Of a stretch of 64,000 nucleotides of DNA, positions 1 through 8,090 are shown piece after piece. The notes below the pieces were generated by a model, which was not told the origin of the DNA, searched no databases, and saw only the letters and a list, made by a program, of their open reading frames with translations. How positions within the stretch are numbered: position 1 is the first letter of the stretch; each line of letters begins with the position of its first letter. The position numbers and the translations under genes were made by a program. The DNA comes from Caldilineaceae bacterium (lineage in GTDB: Bacteria; Chloroflexota; Anaerolineae; Caldilineales; Caldilineaceae). Where the stretch lies: the NCBI GenBank assembly GCA_019637695.1, contig JAHBVG010000019.1, forward strand, positions 1 through 64,000, given 5' to 3'.

Positions 1-1
1 G

Positions 2-577
2 AATAGCGCTGATCTGCCCTCGCCCCTGCCCGAAGACGGCCCGCTGGATCTGAGCAACCTTTACGCCATCACCAAGTTCAGCGCTGAACAGTTGACCACA
101 CGCTACAGCGCCCAATGGGGAAAGATGATGACCTCTGTACGGTTGGCGTCGGTCTACGGCCCTATGGAACGGCCCAGCGGCAGCCGTCCCCGCGCCAGTT
201 TGATCCACTGCCTGTGGATGGCCTGGGCCGACGGAAAGCCGATCCACGTTGCCGGTCCGTCGATCCGTCGCGATTGGATCCACTCGGCGGATGTGGCCCG
301 CGCCGTTTGGATGCTCCTCACCGCGCCAGCATGGCGTCATTCGGTCTACAACCTCAGCAGCGGGATCGCCACCACCTTCGCCGAATTGGTTGACCATTTC
401 ACCGTCCACGGCTTGCAGGCCCAATGGGTGGACGATCCCGCCGTGGCGGATATCGCCATGCGTCCCAGCCAGAGGCGCGTTCCACTGGATATGAGACGTC
501 TGCGCGAGGAAATAGGCTTCGCCCCGTCTATTGACCTCGCCGCCGGGATCGACTCCATCTTGTCTGCGCAGGTGTGA
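2..577 (+). CDS. NAD-dependent epimerase/dehydratase (extended SDR), C-terminal part
   Basis: The gene enters from the left edge and its start is outside the window. Reading frame 2 is open from the first base and shows the extended-SDR catalytic YxxxK as YAITK at about codons 21-25, followed by SVRLASVYGP (the R-x-x-x-V-Y-G-P stretch of UDP-sugar epimerases) and the substrate-domain motif RDWIHSADVARAV. The C-terminus is the usual length for the family. Such proteins act on NAD(P)-bound sugar nucleotides or related substrates in the cytoplasm. The N-terminal Rossmann GxxGxxG is not visible, so the substrate cannot be assigned. Confidence 0.8.
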   Translation, partial: NSADLPSPLPEDGPLDLSNLYAITKFSAEQLTTRYSAQWGKMMTSVRLASVYGPMERPSGSRPRASLIHCLWMAWADGKPIHVAGPSIRRDWIHSADVARAVWMLLTAPAWRHSVYNLSSGIATTFAELVDHFTVHGLQAQWVDDPAVADIAMRPSQRRVPLDMRRLREEIGFAPSIDLAAGIDSILSAQV

Positions 578-636
578 CCTTCTGCTTGTAAACACTGATC
601 AAACCAAACATAGATTCAGTAATTCACGATTCCATG

Positions 637-691
637 CGCTCTGGGCTGGTCCGTGACCGGCCTTCACCGGGTCCGTGACCCGGTGAGAGCG
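637..691. repeat. Double GGTC-CGT-GACC palindrome
   Basis: Two adjacent hairpins share the core GGTC-CGT-GACC. The first (644-662) has arms GGCTGGTC/GACCGGCC, the second (665-685) has perfect arms CACCGGGTC/GACCCGGTG. Outer arms CGCTCT/AGAGCG enclose both. The element sits downstream of the epimerase gene and upstream of the next gene; it is one of four sites with this core in the window. Confidence 0.75.
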
Positions 692-825
692 TAAATTGTG
701 AACGACTGAGATTGGCTTTTTCCCCTTGCCCACATTCAAAACCACATCATTATGTGATCCCCGCGCTGTGAAGATCACCTACGCTGTGATCAGTGATTTC
801 ATTCTAATGACAAGGGGAGACTTCA

Positions 826-1704
826 ATGGCGAACAATCGGTACACAAAAATCGCAATGTTATGTGCATTGGTGACAGTGTTGGCTGCCGTTGCCGCTGCT
901 GTGGGCATCTTTTTCCGCGGGAATGGCGCAGCAGTGGAAGTAACCAGTGTGCGCGGGGAATCCTATCTCGTGATTACAGAGGGGATCTACCGCTTCAACT
1001 CGCAGCGGATGGTGGCCGAGGGTGTGGGCTGGGACATCTTTACCCTCTTTATGGCTGTGCCAGCGATGCTGATCGCCCTGCCCAAAGTTGCTCGCGGATC
1101 GCTGCACGCCCGCCTCTTTGCGATTGGTCTGCTGGCCTACTTTTTCTACCAATACTTCATGTACGCGCTGACCTGGGCGTTGGGTCCACTGCTGCTGCTT
1201 TTTATCCCCATCTATACACTGAGTTTCGCCGCAGCAGCGTGGATCGTCTCGACCATCCCTATAGATGACCTGGCCCGACGGGCATCAGCGCGCTTCCCCC
1301 GACGAGGGATGGCGATCCTGTGTGTGCTGTTGTCGCTCTTTCTGATCCTCTCGTGGCTGCGCATGATCCTCGCTGGGTTGGCCGGAGATTTTGAAACCGG
1401 CGCTTTGCTCGGGCAGACGACGATGGTGGTGCAGGCCATGGATCTGGGCATGATCGTGCCGCTGGCGCTCTTCACGGCCATCGCCATCTGGATGCGCTGG
1501 GCAGTCGGCTATCTGCTCAGTATTGTTTTTGTGGTCAAGGCCGTGGCCATGGCTGGGGCCATCTGCGCCATGCTATTCATGGCCTGGGCCGTGGAGGGCG
1601 CCCCCGAGGTGGGTTCCTTGATCATATTTGGCGCGGTCGCGGTTGCGGCGCTCTGGCTAGGGATTCGCATGTACCGCAGTTTGGAGCCGGTCGCTGTGGG
1701 CTAA
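826..1704 (+). CDS. Polytopic membrane protein of unknown function
   Basis: 292 residues, not recognised. The ATG follows GGGGAG with a spacing of 7. An N-terminal hydrophobic segment (about residues 8-28) is followed by a short extracytoplasmic-type stretch and then roughly six more hydrophobic helices (about 68-85, 100-120, 122-142, 162-185, 205-225, 232-285). A charged loop RRASARFPRR at about 155-164 fits a cytoplasmic loop. No catalytic motif is visible. It stands alone, with its own upstream region after the palindromes at 637-691. A DUF-type integral membrane protein is the safest description. Confidence 0.6.
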   Translation: MANNRYTKIAMLCALVTVLAAVAAAVGIFFRGNGAAVEVTSVRGESYLVITEGIYRFNSQRMVAEGVGWDIFTLFMAVPAMLIALPKVARGSLHARLFAIGLLAYFFYQYFMYALTWALGPLLLLFIPIYTLSFAAAAWIVSTIPIDDLARRASARFPRRGMAILCVLLSLFLILSWLRMILAGLAGDFETGALLGQTTMVVQAMDLGMIVPLALFTAIAIWMRWAVGYLLSIVFVVKAVAMAGAICAMLFMAWAVEGAPEVGSLIIFGAVAVAALWLGIRMYRSLEPVAVG

Positions 1705-1753
1705 GGTAGAGGATATTGCATCTGCCGGGTGCAGTTCAATTCTGGGGCAGGCC

Positions 1754-1798
1754 AAGTGCCGGGGACTTATCGCCGCGTTTGTAAAGTCCCCGGCACTT
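1754..1798. repeat. AAGTGCCGGGGACTT hairpin
   Basis: Perfect 15-bp inverted repeat (1754-1768 and 1784-1798) around a 15-nt loop, between a membrane-protein gene and a phosphatase gene. One arm of the same sequence occurs inside the alanine racemase gene at 9292-9306. The shape is that of a REP-like or MITE-like element; no T-tract follows, so a simple Rho-independent terminator is less likely. Confidence 0.7.
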
Positions 1799-1908
1799 TC
1801 GCCCCTAACGTGAAATACACCTGCATCCGTCTGAAAAGTAGACAGCAGCGCTGGGATTTGCTTTAATTTCCAATTTGGAAACGAAAATCCTATTGGAAAG
1901 GAATAGCA

Positions 1909-2559
1909 TTGAACATGGAGCAGCGGATCTGGATTGTACGCCACGGCAATCGCGAGGACTTTTTGAATCTCAATTGGGGCAAGACTGCGGAACGCCCCTA
2001 CGATCCGGGGCTATCGCCCGATGGAGAGGTGCAGGCCCGCGAGGTGGGGATGGGGTTGCGCGGTCAGGAGATCCACGCCATCTACGCCTCGCCTTATCTA
2101 CGCACGATCCAGACGGCCTGCCACATTGCGGATCTACTCGATCTGCCCGTGCGCCTGGAACCGGGGATTGGCGAGATCTTGCCCAACGTGGCTGAGTTGC
2201 CCGCGATCCTCTCGGCGGAGGAACGTCTGCGCCGCTTTGCCCGCCTCGACGCCAGCCACTCGCCGCTCTACCAACCGGTCTTCCCCGAAGCTGAGGATCT
2301 GGCCCATCGCCGCGCCGGCGAAACCGTGGACCAGATCGCGGCTCGTCATCCCGGCGAGAATCTGCTCTTCGTCACCCATGCTGCGCCCGTCGTCGGTATC
2401 GTCCGCCACCTGACAGGCACGCAAGAGAAGATCCGCGTGCCCCTGTGCGCCATCTTCACCCTGGCCCGCAACCATAACGGTTGGAATCTGCTCCAAAGCG
2501 CCGACATTTCTCACCTGAGCAACCAGGAAGTCAGCCAGCGCTACGCCCATGTAGGGTGA
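1909..2559 (+). CDS. Histidine phosphatase family protein
   Basis: 216 residues. The phosphohistidine loop is WIVRHGN at about residues 8-14, and the second catalytic histidine region is LFVTHAAPV at about 157-165, typical of the phosphoglycerate mutase/acid phosphatase superfamily. The substrate is unknown: members dephosphorylate sugar phosphates, nucleotides or proteins. Start choice: a TTG at 1909 lies 7 nt after GGAAAGG; an in-frame ATG two codons later (1915) is the alternative. It has the same length as small phosphatases such as the alpha-ribazole phosphatase/SixA-like group. It stands alone on the plus strand, convergent with the next gene. Confidence 0.8.
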   Translation: MNMEQRIWIVRHGNREDFLNLNWGKTAERPYDPGLSPDGEVQAREVGMGLRGQEIHAIYASPYLRTIQTACHIADLLDLPVRLEPGIGEILPNVAELPAILSAEERLRRFARLDASHSPLYQPVFPEAEDLAHRRAGETVDQIAARHPGENLLFVTHAAPVVGIVRHLTGTQEKIRVPLCAIFTLARNHNGWNLLQSADISHLSNQEVSQRYAHVG

Positions 2560-2584
2560 GAGGAAAGGCTAAGGGTAAAGGGGG

Positions 2585-2675
2585 TTGCAGGTGGCAAGTT
2601 GCAGGTTTGCAATCTTCCCAATCCCCAATCCCCAGTCCCCAGTCCCTAATCCCCAGCCCCCAATCACCAATCCCT
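2585..2675. repeat. Heptad arrays: TTGCAGG type then CCCCAAT/CCCCAGT type
   Basis: A short TTGCAGG/TGGCAAG run (about 2585-2613) is followed by nine or so degenerate 7-mers of the CCCCAAT/CCCCAGT kind. The array overlaps the 3' end of the minus-strand oxidoreductase gene, whose last three residues and stop codon are made of these heptads. The heptads resemble the STRR1 repeats described in heterocystous cyanobacteria. Confidence 0.75.
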
Positions 2676-3908
2676 CATCAACGCTTCTGCGGCGCGGCGG
2701 CCTGAGACCATAGCGCCGTTGATCGAGGCGTTGTCGCGGTGATCGCCGCAGACGTAGCGACCAGGGCGCAGACGGATTGGTCGCTGAGGCGGTTCCAGCG
2801 CGCCGGGTGGCTGGGCTGGCTGCGCATAGCGTACACGATAGGATCGGAGGAAAGTCCACTCCTTGGCCGGGTAGCCGAACCACTCAGTCAGTTGGCCTTG
2901 CACCCTGGCGCGCAGCAACTCGTCATCATCCCCAGGATCGCCGAGGACGCTGGCCGAGACCAGTGTTCGATTGGCTGGCGCGTAGGATGGGGAGACCTGG
3001 CTGGGGAAACAGAGATTGTTGATCGGCCCCACCCCATCGCCGTTGAGGATCAAAATCGGCTCGGAGATAGGCGCGTGTTCTGCCGAAAAGTAGAGACAGG
3101 TGACGCTGCGCACGCCTGGGTCCTGAGTTTCGCCGGTAAGCCGCGCCGCCTCTGGCCCTTCCACGGCAACGATCACGGCGTCGGCGTGTAAACTTTCGCC
3201 GGATGCCAATCGCACGCCGTCCTCGGTCAATGACTCCACTTTTGTCTGCAAGCGGATCGTCCCTTCGGGCAGCGCTGCCGCCAGTTGGCGAGGGATCGCC
3301 TCGATCCCGCCCGCGGGCAAGACAGTATCCCCTTGGGCGAACATGCGAAAGATAAAATCGAAGAGGCGGCTGGATGTGCCCAGGTTGCGATCTAAAAAGA
3401 TCCCGCCGAAGAAGGGACGGAAGAAACGGTCGATCATGCTCTCTGAGAAGCCCACCTGACGCAATCGTTGCAGCGTTGACGTGGAGGGACGCTGGAAGAG
3501 GTCATCCACGCTGCCGCGCTGCACATCCCAGCGCAGACGCGCCACATTTGCCTTATCGAGCAGCGTCCCCATGGGCGAGACAAGGGTAGCGGCCAGATCC
3601 GTGGGCCGACGCAAGGGATCCGAGATCTTGTGGAAGTGGCCGCGAAAGCGGATCAGCGCGCCTGGGGTGAAGGCGTGGAGATCCAATGCCGGGTAATTCA
3701 ACTCCTTCTTTGCCTCAGGATAAGCGCTCAACAAGACCTGAAATCCACGATCGAGCCGGTAGCCATTCACCAGATCCGTGCGTACGCGGCCCCCTACCCC
3801 ATCGGACGCCTCTACCACCGTGCAACCGATGCCATTCCGGGTGAGGTGACGGGCGGCGCTGAGTCCAGCCAATCCCGCTCCGATGATAATTACACGTTTA
3901 TCGTTCAT
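2664..3908 (-). CDS. FAD-dependent amine-oxidase/protoporphyrinogen-oxidase-like oxidoreductase
   Basis: 414 residues from the ATG at 3908, which has GGAG 8 nt upstream; the longer upstream frame has no such signal. The N-terminus VIIIGAGLAGLSAARHL is the FAD-binding GxGxxG Rossmann motif, followed by VEASDGVGGRVRTD, the GG-doublet of amine oxidases. The C-terminus YVCGDHRDNASINGAMVSGRRAAEAL is the second FAD motif. Related proteins are phytoene-desaturase/protoporphyrinogen-oxidase-like flavoenzymes; substrate unknown. The last residues (RDW) are encoded by an intergenic heptad repeat. Confidence 0.8.
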   Translation of the reverse strand: MNDKRVIIIGAGLAGLSAARHLTRNGIGCTVVEASDGVGGRVRTDLVNGYRLDRGFQVLLSAYPEAKKELNYPALDLHAFTPGALIRFRGHFHKISDPLRRPTDLAATLVSPMGTLLDKANVARLRWDVQRGSVDDLFQRPSTSTLQRLRQVGFSESMIDRFFRPFFGGIFLDRNLGTSSRLFDFIFRMFAQGDTVLPAGGIEAIPRQLAAALPEGTIRLQTKVESLTEDGVRLASGESLHADAVIVAVEGPEAARLTGETQDPGVRSVTCLYFSAEHAPISEPILILNGDGVGPINNLCFPSQVSPSYAPANRTLVSASVLGDPGDDDELLRARVQGQLTEWFGYPAKEWTFLRSYRVRYAQPAQPPGALEPPQRPIRLRPGRYVCGDHRDNASINGAMVSGRRAAEALMRDW

Positions 3909-4067
3909 AGCCGTTCTCCAAAGCAGTTTAATGACATTTGCGCGTCGATTGGTCACATCTGATAGGGAAAGCATATCATCAACCCTTGAAGGTGAGGAAA
4001 ACATACCCTGTGGCTATGGTATACTGAGACCATCTTCATGATCACGCCCACGAAAGGATAGCAATCC

Positions 4068-5123
4068 ATGTTGAAATGGGGAATTATGGGTGCGGGCGGC
4101 ATTGCCCGTGTCTTCTGTAATGCGGCGCGCTTCTCGCAGACAGGGCGGGTGGTTGCGGTTGCCAGCCAGACGCCAGGGAAAGCAGCCCTCTTTGCCAGCG
4201 ATTTTTCATTAGAGAAGCATTACGATTCGTACGAGGCGATGTTAGCAGATCCAGAGGTGGAGGCCGTCTACGTGGCGAACATCCATCCTCTGCACGAGGA
4301 ATGGGTAATCAAGGCGGCTGAGGCGGGGAAACATATCCTGGTTGAAAAGCCCATCGGCATGAACTCCACTGAGGCTGAGGCCATGATCGACGCCGCCCAC
4401 CGCCACGATGTCTTCTTGATGGAAGCCTTTATGTACCGGTGCAGCCCTCAGACCCAGACCCTTGTCGAACTTGTGAAAAGCGGCGTCATCGGCCAGGTGC
4501 GATTGATCCGTTCGGTTTTCAGTTTCCAGGCTTCCTTCGACCCGACCCGGCGCACCTTTTCGCCGGAGATGGGTGGCGGCGGCATCCTCGACGTTGGCTG
4601 TTATCCCGCGTCTATGGCGCGCCTGATTGCAGGCGCAGCAGCAGGGCAGCCTTTCCTCAACCCAACCGAGGTGAAAGGATGCGGTGTGCTTGGCCCAAGC
4701 GGCGTGGATCACTACACAGCCGCCACGCTCAAATTTGAGAATGAGATTGTGGCCGAGATCATCACCGGGGTCACCCTCCGCCTGCCTGTGGAGGCCACCA
4801 TCTACGGGGATGAGGGGATGATCTCCGTGCCCAATCCGTGGCTTCCCTCCTCCCCCTGCCGGACGGCGCGCCAACCCCTGCCCCTGGATACATCCTTCCC
4901 GTCTACGAAGATTCTGCTCCACGTTTATGGCAAAGGGGAGCCGGAGGAGATCGTCGTTCCTGTGGATCGGGATCTTTTTACCTATGAAGCCGATATGGTG
5001 GCGACGCACATCGCACAACGTCAGGCGCCGGCCATGTCCTGGGAGGATACGCTGGGGAATATGCGCCTCCTCGACCGCTGGCGTCAGGAGATTGGCCTGG
5101 TCTATCCACAGGATCGTGTGTAA
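4068..5123 (+). CDS. Gfo/Idh/MocA family NAD(P)-dependent oxidoreductase
   Basis: 351 residues. The N-terminus MGAGGIARVF is the dinucleotide-binding motif and LVEKPIGMN at about 90-98 is the EKP signature whose Lys is catalytic in this family. GGILDVGCYPASM at about 170-182 matches the DxGCY variant found in dihydrodiol and xylose dehydrogenase-like members, where the usual His is replaced. It is predicted to oxidise a sugar or polyol in the cytoplasm. The ATG has AAAGGA upstream. It is divergent from the FAD oxidoreductase and followed after 35 nt by a DUF4037 gene, with which it may be cotranscribed. A TATACT (-10-like) lies at 4020-4025. Confidence 0.85.
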   Translation: MLKWGIMGAGGIARVFCNAARFSQTGRVVAVASQTPGKAALFASDFSLEKHYDSYEAMLADPEVEAVYVANIHPLHEEWVIKAAEAGKHILVEKPIGMNSTEAEAMIDAAHRHDVFLMEAFMYRCSPQTQTLVELVKSGVIGQVRLIRSVFSFQASFDPTRRTFSPEMGGGGILDVGCYPASMARLIAGAAAGQPFLNPTEVKGCGVLGPSGVDHYTAATLKFENEIVAEIITGVTLRLPVEATIYGDEGMISVPNPWLPSSPCRTARQPLPLDTSFPSTKILLHVYGKGEPEEIVVPVDRDLFTYEADMVATHIAQRQAPAMSWEDTLGNMRLLDRWRQEIGLVYPQDRV

Positions 5124-5158
5124 GCGCTCTCGCCAAATTCGCACGTAGGGATCTGCGC

Positions 5159-6211
5159 ATGACCGATTCGATTATCGACATTAGCCGCGCTTTTTTTGAG
5201 GAAGTCGTCAAGCCGATCTTAGAGAGACATTTCCCCGCAGAGATGGCGCAGACGGCCTTTGGCGTCTTCGGTTATGGATCCGACGCCCTGCGGTTGGACG
5301 ATGAATATTCGCGCGATCATCACTGGGGGCTGCGCATCGACGCGTTGATGCCCGCCGATATCTTCGAGCAGAAACGTCACGCCATTATGGATACACTGCG
5401 CGCGCATCTGCCCGCCTCTTATCGAGGGCACTCTCTGCGCGAGGCGCATCTGGCGGGGGCGGGTCTGGCGCCAGACAATCTGCCGGCCTTCCTGCGCCGC
5501 ACGATTGGTTTGGATCGGGCGCCACAGCGTTGGGAAGAATGGTTGCGCATCCCCGAAGAGGATATTATCCACATTGTCAACGGTGAGGTCTGGTCCGATC
5601 CGCTGGGAGAGTTCAGCGCCATCCGGGATGTCTTCTTGGGCTACTATCCTGAGCCGGTGCGTCTGCGCCGTATTGCGCATTGGTGCCGCTTCTTTTCGGG
5701 CATGGGTACGTACGCGCTCAAACGCGCGATCCTGCGCGAGAACGAATTCTACGCCACCACCCGGTTCAGCAATGCCATCCGCCTGAGCATCCACCTCGCC
5801 TTTTTGCTCGACAAAACCTACTTCCCCTATGACAAGTGGCTGATGGCCTACTTTGCCAAGCTGCCGCGCATGTACGCGCGCATGGGCGAGTATGTCCACG
5901 AAGCGGTGAAACTCTCCACCCCGTGGGAACGTAAACTCGATCTGCTCCACAAGATCGCCGATGTCCTCGACCGGACGATGGTGGAAGATGGCATTATCCG
6001 TCCCCATCCTCGATTTGTCATCTCCCCCACCTCTGGCTATCGCATCACCGAACATGCCTACGCCGAGATCCTCCAAAGTCTGCCGCCGCAGATCAAGACC
6101 ATCGTCCCCGTCTGGGATCAAGTCTACATGGAAGAGTTCCACAGCGGTTTTGTCGACGGGCTGGATCTGGCAACGTGGGATGAGATGTTGCAGTTGAAGG
6201 TAGATGAGTAA
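5159..6211 (+). CDS. DUF4037 domain protein (nucleotidyltransferase-like)
   Basis: 350 residues. The N-terminal FGYGSDALRLDDEYSRDHHWG at about 36-56 is the conserved DUF4037 signature; its GS plus spaced acidic residues are like those of nucleotidyltransferase-fold proteins. The rest is helical, as in the family. No substrate is known; members are sometimes found with aminoglycoside-modifying or nucleotidyltransferase genes, but nothing here confirms such activity. It begins 35 nt after the Gfo/Idh/MocA gene and has no strong Shine-Dalgarno (TAGGGATCTGCGC precedes the ATG). Confidence 0.75.
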   Translation: MTDSIIDISRAFFEEVVKPILERHFPAEMAQTAFGVFGYGSDALRLDDEYSRDHHWGLRIDALMPADIFEQKRHAIMDTLRAHLPASYRGHSLREAHLAGAGLAPDNLPAFLRRTIGLDRAPQRWEEWLRIPEEDIIHIVNGEVWSDPLGEFSAIRDVFLGYYPEPVRLRRIAHWCRFFSGMGTYALKRAILRENEFYATTRFSNAIRLSIHLAFLLDKTYFPYDKWLMAYFAKLPRMYARMGEYVHEAVKLSTPWERKLDLLHKIADVLDRTMVEDGIIRPHPRFVISPTSGYRITEHAYAEILQSLPPQIKTIVPVWDQVYMEEFHSGFVDGLDLATWDEMLQLKVDE

Positions 6212-6250
6212 GATCCTTGACCCGATAATATCATTAATGGTATCATCTTC

Positions 6251-6511
6251 ATGGCTGATATTGACAACATTGTTGCTGAAGTGCGCCGAAACCCGAAAAG
6301 AATACGTTTTCAAACGTTGTGCCAGGTGTGTGATTTTTACTTTGGGGAACCACGACAATCAAGTGGAAGCCATCGAGTTTATAAGATGCCCTGGCATGGG
6401 GATCCACGCATTAACATTCAGTCAAGTAAGGGGATGGCAAAGGCATATCAGGTGCGGCAGGTATTGAGGGCAATCGATAGGCTGGAGGGCATAGATGACT
6501 CTGAACAATGA
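6251..6511 (+). CDS. hicA: HicA-like type II toxin (mRNA interferase)
   Basis: 86 residues. The dsRBD-like HicA fold is suggested by GSHRVYKMPWHGDPRINIQ at about 38-56, with the Gly-Ser-His that carries the catalytic His, and by the C-terminal YQVRQVLRAIDRLE, the usual end of chromosomal HicA proteins. HicA cleaves mRNA until bound by HicB. Its 3' end overlaps the next gene by 17 nt, the order toxin then antitoxin being normal for hicAB. Start by ATG 6251; the frame overlaps nothing upstream. Confidence 0.75.
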   Translation: MADIDNIVAEVRRNPKRIRFQTLCQVCDFYFGEPRQSSGSHRVYKMPWHGDPRINIQSSKGMAKAYQVRQVLRAIDRLEGIDDSEQ

Positions 6512-6824
6512 GAAATACACTTATCGCGTTACATGGTCCGAAGAGGATCAAGAACATCTAGGACTTTGTACCGAATTCCCGAGTCTGAGCTGGCTGGCTG
6601 ATACACCCGAAGAAGCACTAGCAGGCATTCGCGCCATTGTCGCAGAGGTCGTTACCGATTTACAGACAAATGGAGAGCCAGTGCCTGAACCCCTGGCTAC
6701 CAAATCGTACAGCGGACGCTTTCTTGTACGCATTCCACCCGAAGTCCATCGCCGTCTTGCCATTGAAGCCACTGAAGCAGGGATAAGCCTCAATCGTTTA
6801 GCCAGCGCTAAACTCAGCCAATAA
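6495..6824 (+). CDS. hicB: HicB family antitoxin
   Basis: 109 residues. The N-terminal part (YTYRVTWSEEDQEHLGLCTEFPSLSWLADTPEEALAGI) is the degraded RNase H-like HicB domain that binds the toxin, and the C-terminal part (GRFLVRIPPEVHRRLAIEATEAGISLNRLASAKL) is a ribbon-helix-helix DNA-binding segment used for autoregulation. It overlaps the toxin gene by 17 nt, which fits translational coupling. The operon is probably self-repressed at a site upstream of 6251, where I cannot pick out a clear operator. Confidence 0.8.
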   Translation: MTLNNEKYTYRVTWSEEDQEHLGLCTEFPSLSWLADTPEEALAGIRAIVAEVVTDLQTNGEPVPEPLATKSYSGRFLVRIPPEVHRRLAIEATEAGISLNRLASAKLSQ

Positions 6825-6853
6825 AAGTTGATAGAGAATCTGAGGCCGTAAAA

Positions 6854-6883
6854 TTAGACAAATCTATCCGTCTTTGCTAAAAT
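6854..6883 (+). promoter_or_regulatory. Predicted sigma-70-type promoter of rpsT
   Basis: TTAGAC (6854-6859) and TAAAAT (6878-6883) with an 18-nt spacer, about 115 nt upstream of the rpsT start. Prediction by eye. Confidence 0.4.
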
Positions 6884-6922
6884 GGACGCTTGTGAACCGT
6901 TCATTTTGACGCAAACCATCGA

Positions 6923-6955
6923 CAATCAGTCGAATTGTCGTTTGATGCATTTGTT
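6923..6955 (+). promoter_or_regulatory. Stem-loop in the rpsT leader
   Basis: An inverted repeat CGACAAT/ATTGTCG with extra outer CATC/GATG pairing lies in the untranslated leader between the predicted promoter and rpsT. S20 is known in enteric bacteria to regulate its own translation; a role for this hairpin in such control is only an inference. Confidence 0.35.
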
Positions 6956-6999
6956 GCCAGTACGCTGAAAAAGATCGATCCGGAAGGGGAGTTGACCAC

Positions 7000-7269
7000 A
7001 TGCCGAATACAAAATCTGCCGAGAAGCGAACACGCCAGAACGAAAAGCGCTATGCGCGCAACCGCGTCTATCGCAGCAGCGCTCGCACCGCCGTGAAAAA
7101 GGCGCGTACGCTGATCGATGCGGGGAATCCTGAAGCGACCGAAGCCGTACTCAAGGCTGTGAAGGCGCTTGATGTTGCCGCGCAGAAGGGCGTCATCCAC
7201 GCCAACAACGCCGCTCGTCGCAAGAGCCGTCTGATGCAGGCGCTGCACAAGGCCGAGGCCGCCGAATAA
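7000..7269 (+). CDS. rpsT: 30S ribosomal protein S20
   Basis: 89 residues, the normal length. The N-terminus MPNTKSAEKRTRQNEKRYARNR and the basic helix SARTAVKKARTLI are typical of S20, which binds 16S rRNA in the small subunit. The C-terminus HANNAARRKSRLMQAL matches the conserved KNxAARxKSRL. The start has GGGGAG 8 nt upstream. Monocistronic, with its own promoter and terminator. Confidence 0.97.
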   Translation: MPNTKSAEKRTRQNEKRYARNRVYRSSARTAVKKARTLIDAGNPEATEAVLKAVKALDVAAQKGVIHANNAARRKSRLMQALHKAEAAE

Positions 7270-7301
7270 GTGCATCCGCCACAACCGAATTGGTGCGCGA
7301 A

Positions 7302-7332
7302 AGCCTCCACAGGGCGTGTGGTGGCTTTTTTG
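7302..7332 (+). terminator. Rho-independent terminator of rpsT
   Basis: Stem AGCCTCCACA/TGTGGTGGCT (one mismatch) with a 4-5 nt loop, directly followed by TTTTTTG, 33 nt after the rpsT stop. Confidence 0.8.
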
Positions 7333-7344
7333 CGTTTTGGAATA

Positions 7345-7415
7345 AGTGCTGGTGATTGGGGATAGGTGGCTGGCACACTCTGTTCCCAGTCACCTATCCC
7401 CAATCACCAATCATC
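7345..7415. repeat. Inverted CCCCAAT-type heptad array
   Basis: GTGATTGGGGATAGGTG on the left is mirrored by CACCTATCCCCAATCAC on the right around a short centre, so the array can also fold as a hairpin. It lies between rpsT and nth and encodes the last five residues and the stop codon of nth. Confidence 0.7.
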
Positions 7416-8068
7416 AAAAAATAATCACAATGCGCCTGCAACACACAGATCTCACAGCGGGGGGCGCGGGCCTGGCAGACTTCGCGCCCGTGGCGGATCA
7501 AGTTGAGGTGGAGGGCGTAGTAGGTTTCGGGGGGGAGCAGCGATTCCCAAAGCAGCTTGATCTTTTCGGGGCTGGCCTTGCGGTCGCTGATCCCCAAGCG
7601 CTGGCTCTGGCGTTGAATGTGCGTATCCACCGGGAAGGCGCCCAATCGAAAGCAGAAGAGAAGCACGATACTCGCCGTCTTGTGCCCCACGCCGGGGAAA
7701 CTTTGCAGATAGGCCTGGGCTTGGGCTACCGGCATCTGGCGCAGATCATCCAAATTGTATTCACCGCGCTCTTGCTTGAGTTTTTCCAGAGTGGCGACAA
7801 TATTGGGCGCTTTCTGGTTGTACATGCCTGCCACGCGGATGGCCTCTTTGATCTCGTCCAGCGGCGCTGTGCGTACGGCGTCCCAATCCTCGCCGAAACG
7901 TTCGCGCAAGGCATAGAATGCGCGCTCACTGTTGCGATCATTTGTGTTGGCGCTGAGGATCGTCCAGATCAACTCGTCCACCGGGCTGTGACTCGGTCGC
8001 CAATCCGGTTCCCCATATTCGACCAACAACGCCCCGTAGATGGCTTCTGCTTTCTCGTGTAAAGACAC
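7394..8068 (-). CDS. nth: Endonuclease III-type DNA glycosylase/AP lyase
   Basis: 224 residues from a GTG at 8068, which has GGAG 6 nt upstream; a TTG at 8074 abuts the same GGAG and is less likely. The helix-hairpin-helix LQSFPGVGHKTASIVL at about 118-133 contains the catalytic Lys, and PVDTHIQR at about 143-150 the catalytic Asp. The [4Fe-4S] loop is present as C-x6-C-x2-C-x5-C near the C-terminus (CQARAPRCEICVLQAHC). It removes oxidised pyrimidines and nicks abasic sites. The C-terminal MIGDWG is encoded by heptad repeats. Followed on the same strand by nothing close; alr lies 22 nt upstream and may be cotranscribed. Confidence 0.92.
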   Translation of the reverse strand: MSLHEKAEAIYGALLVEYGEPDWRPSHSPVDELIWTILSANTNDRNSERAFYALRERFGEDWDAVRTAPLDEIKEAIRVAGMYNQKAPNIVATLEKLKQERGEYNLDDLRQMPVAQAQAYLQSFPGVGHKTASIVLLFCFRLGAFPVDTHIQRQSQRLGISDRKASPEKIKLLWESLLPPETYYALHLNLIRHGREVCQARAPRCEICVLQAHCDYFLMIGDWG

Positions 8069-8090
8069 ATGCAACTCCGATCTTCATTTA

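Noticed and set aside
2605..2675. Possible CRISPR array
   Set aside because: The units are 7-mers with no unique spacers of regular length; no cas gene is nearby. The same is true of the arrays at 16333, 37450 and 59010.
3909..4004. Longer start of the FAD oxidoreductase at 4004
   Set aside because: The ATG at 3908 has GGAG in the right place and directly precedes the FAD motif.
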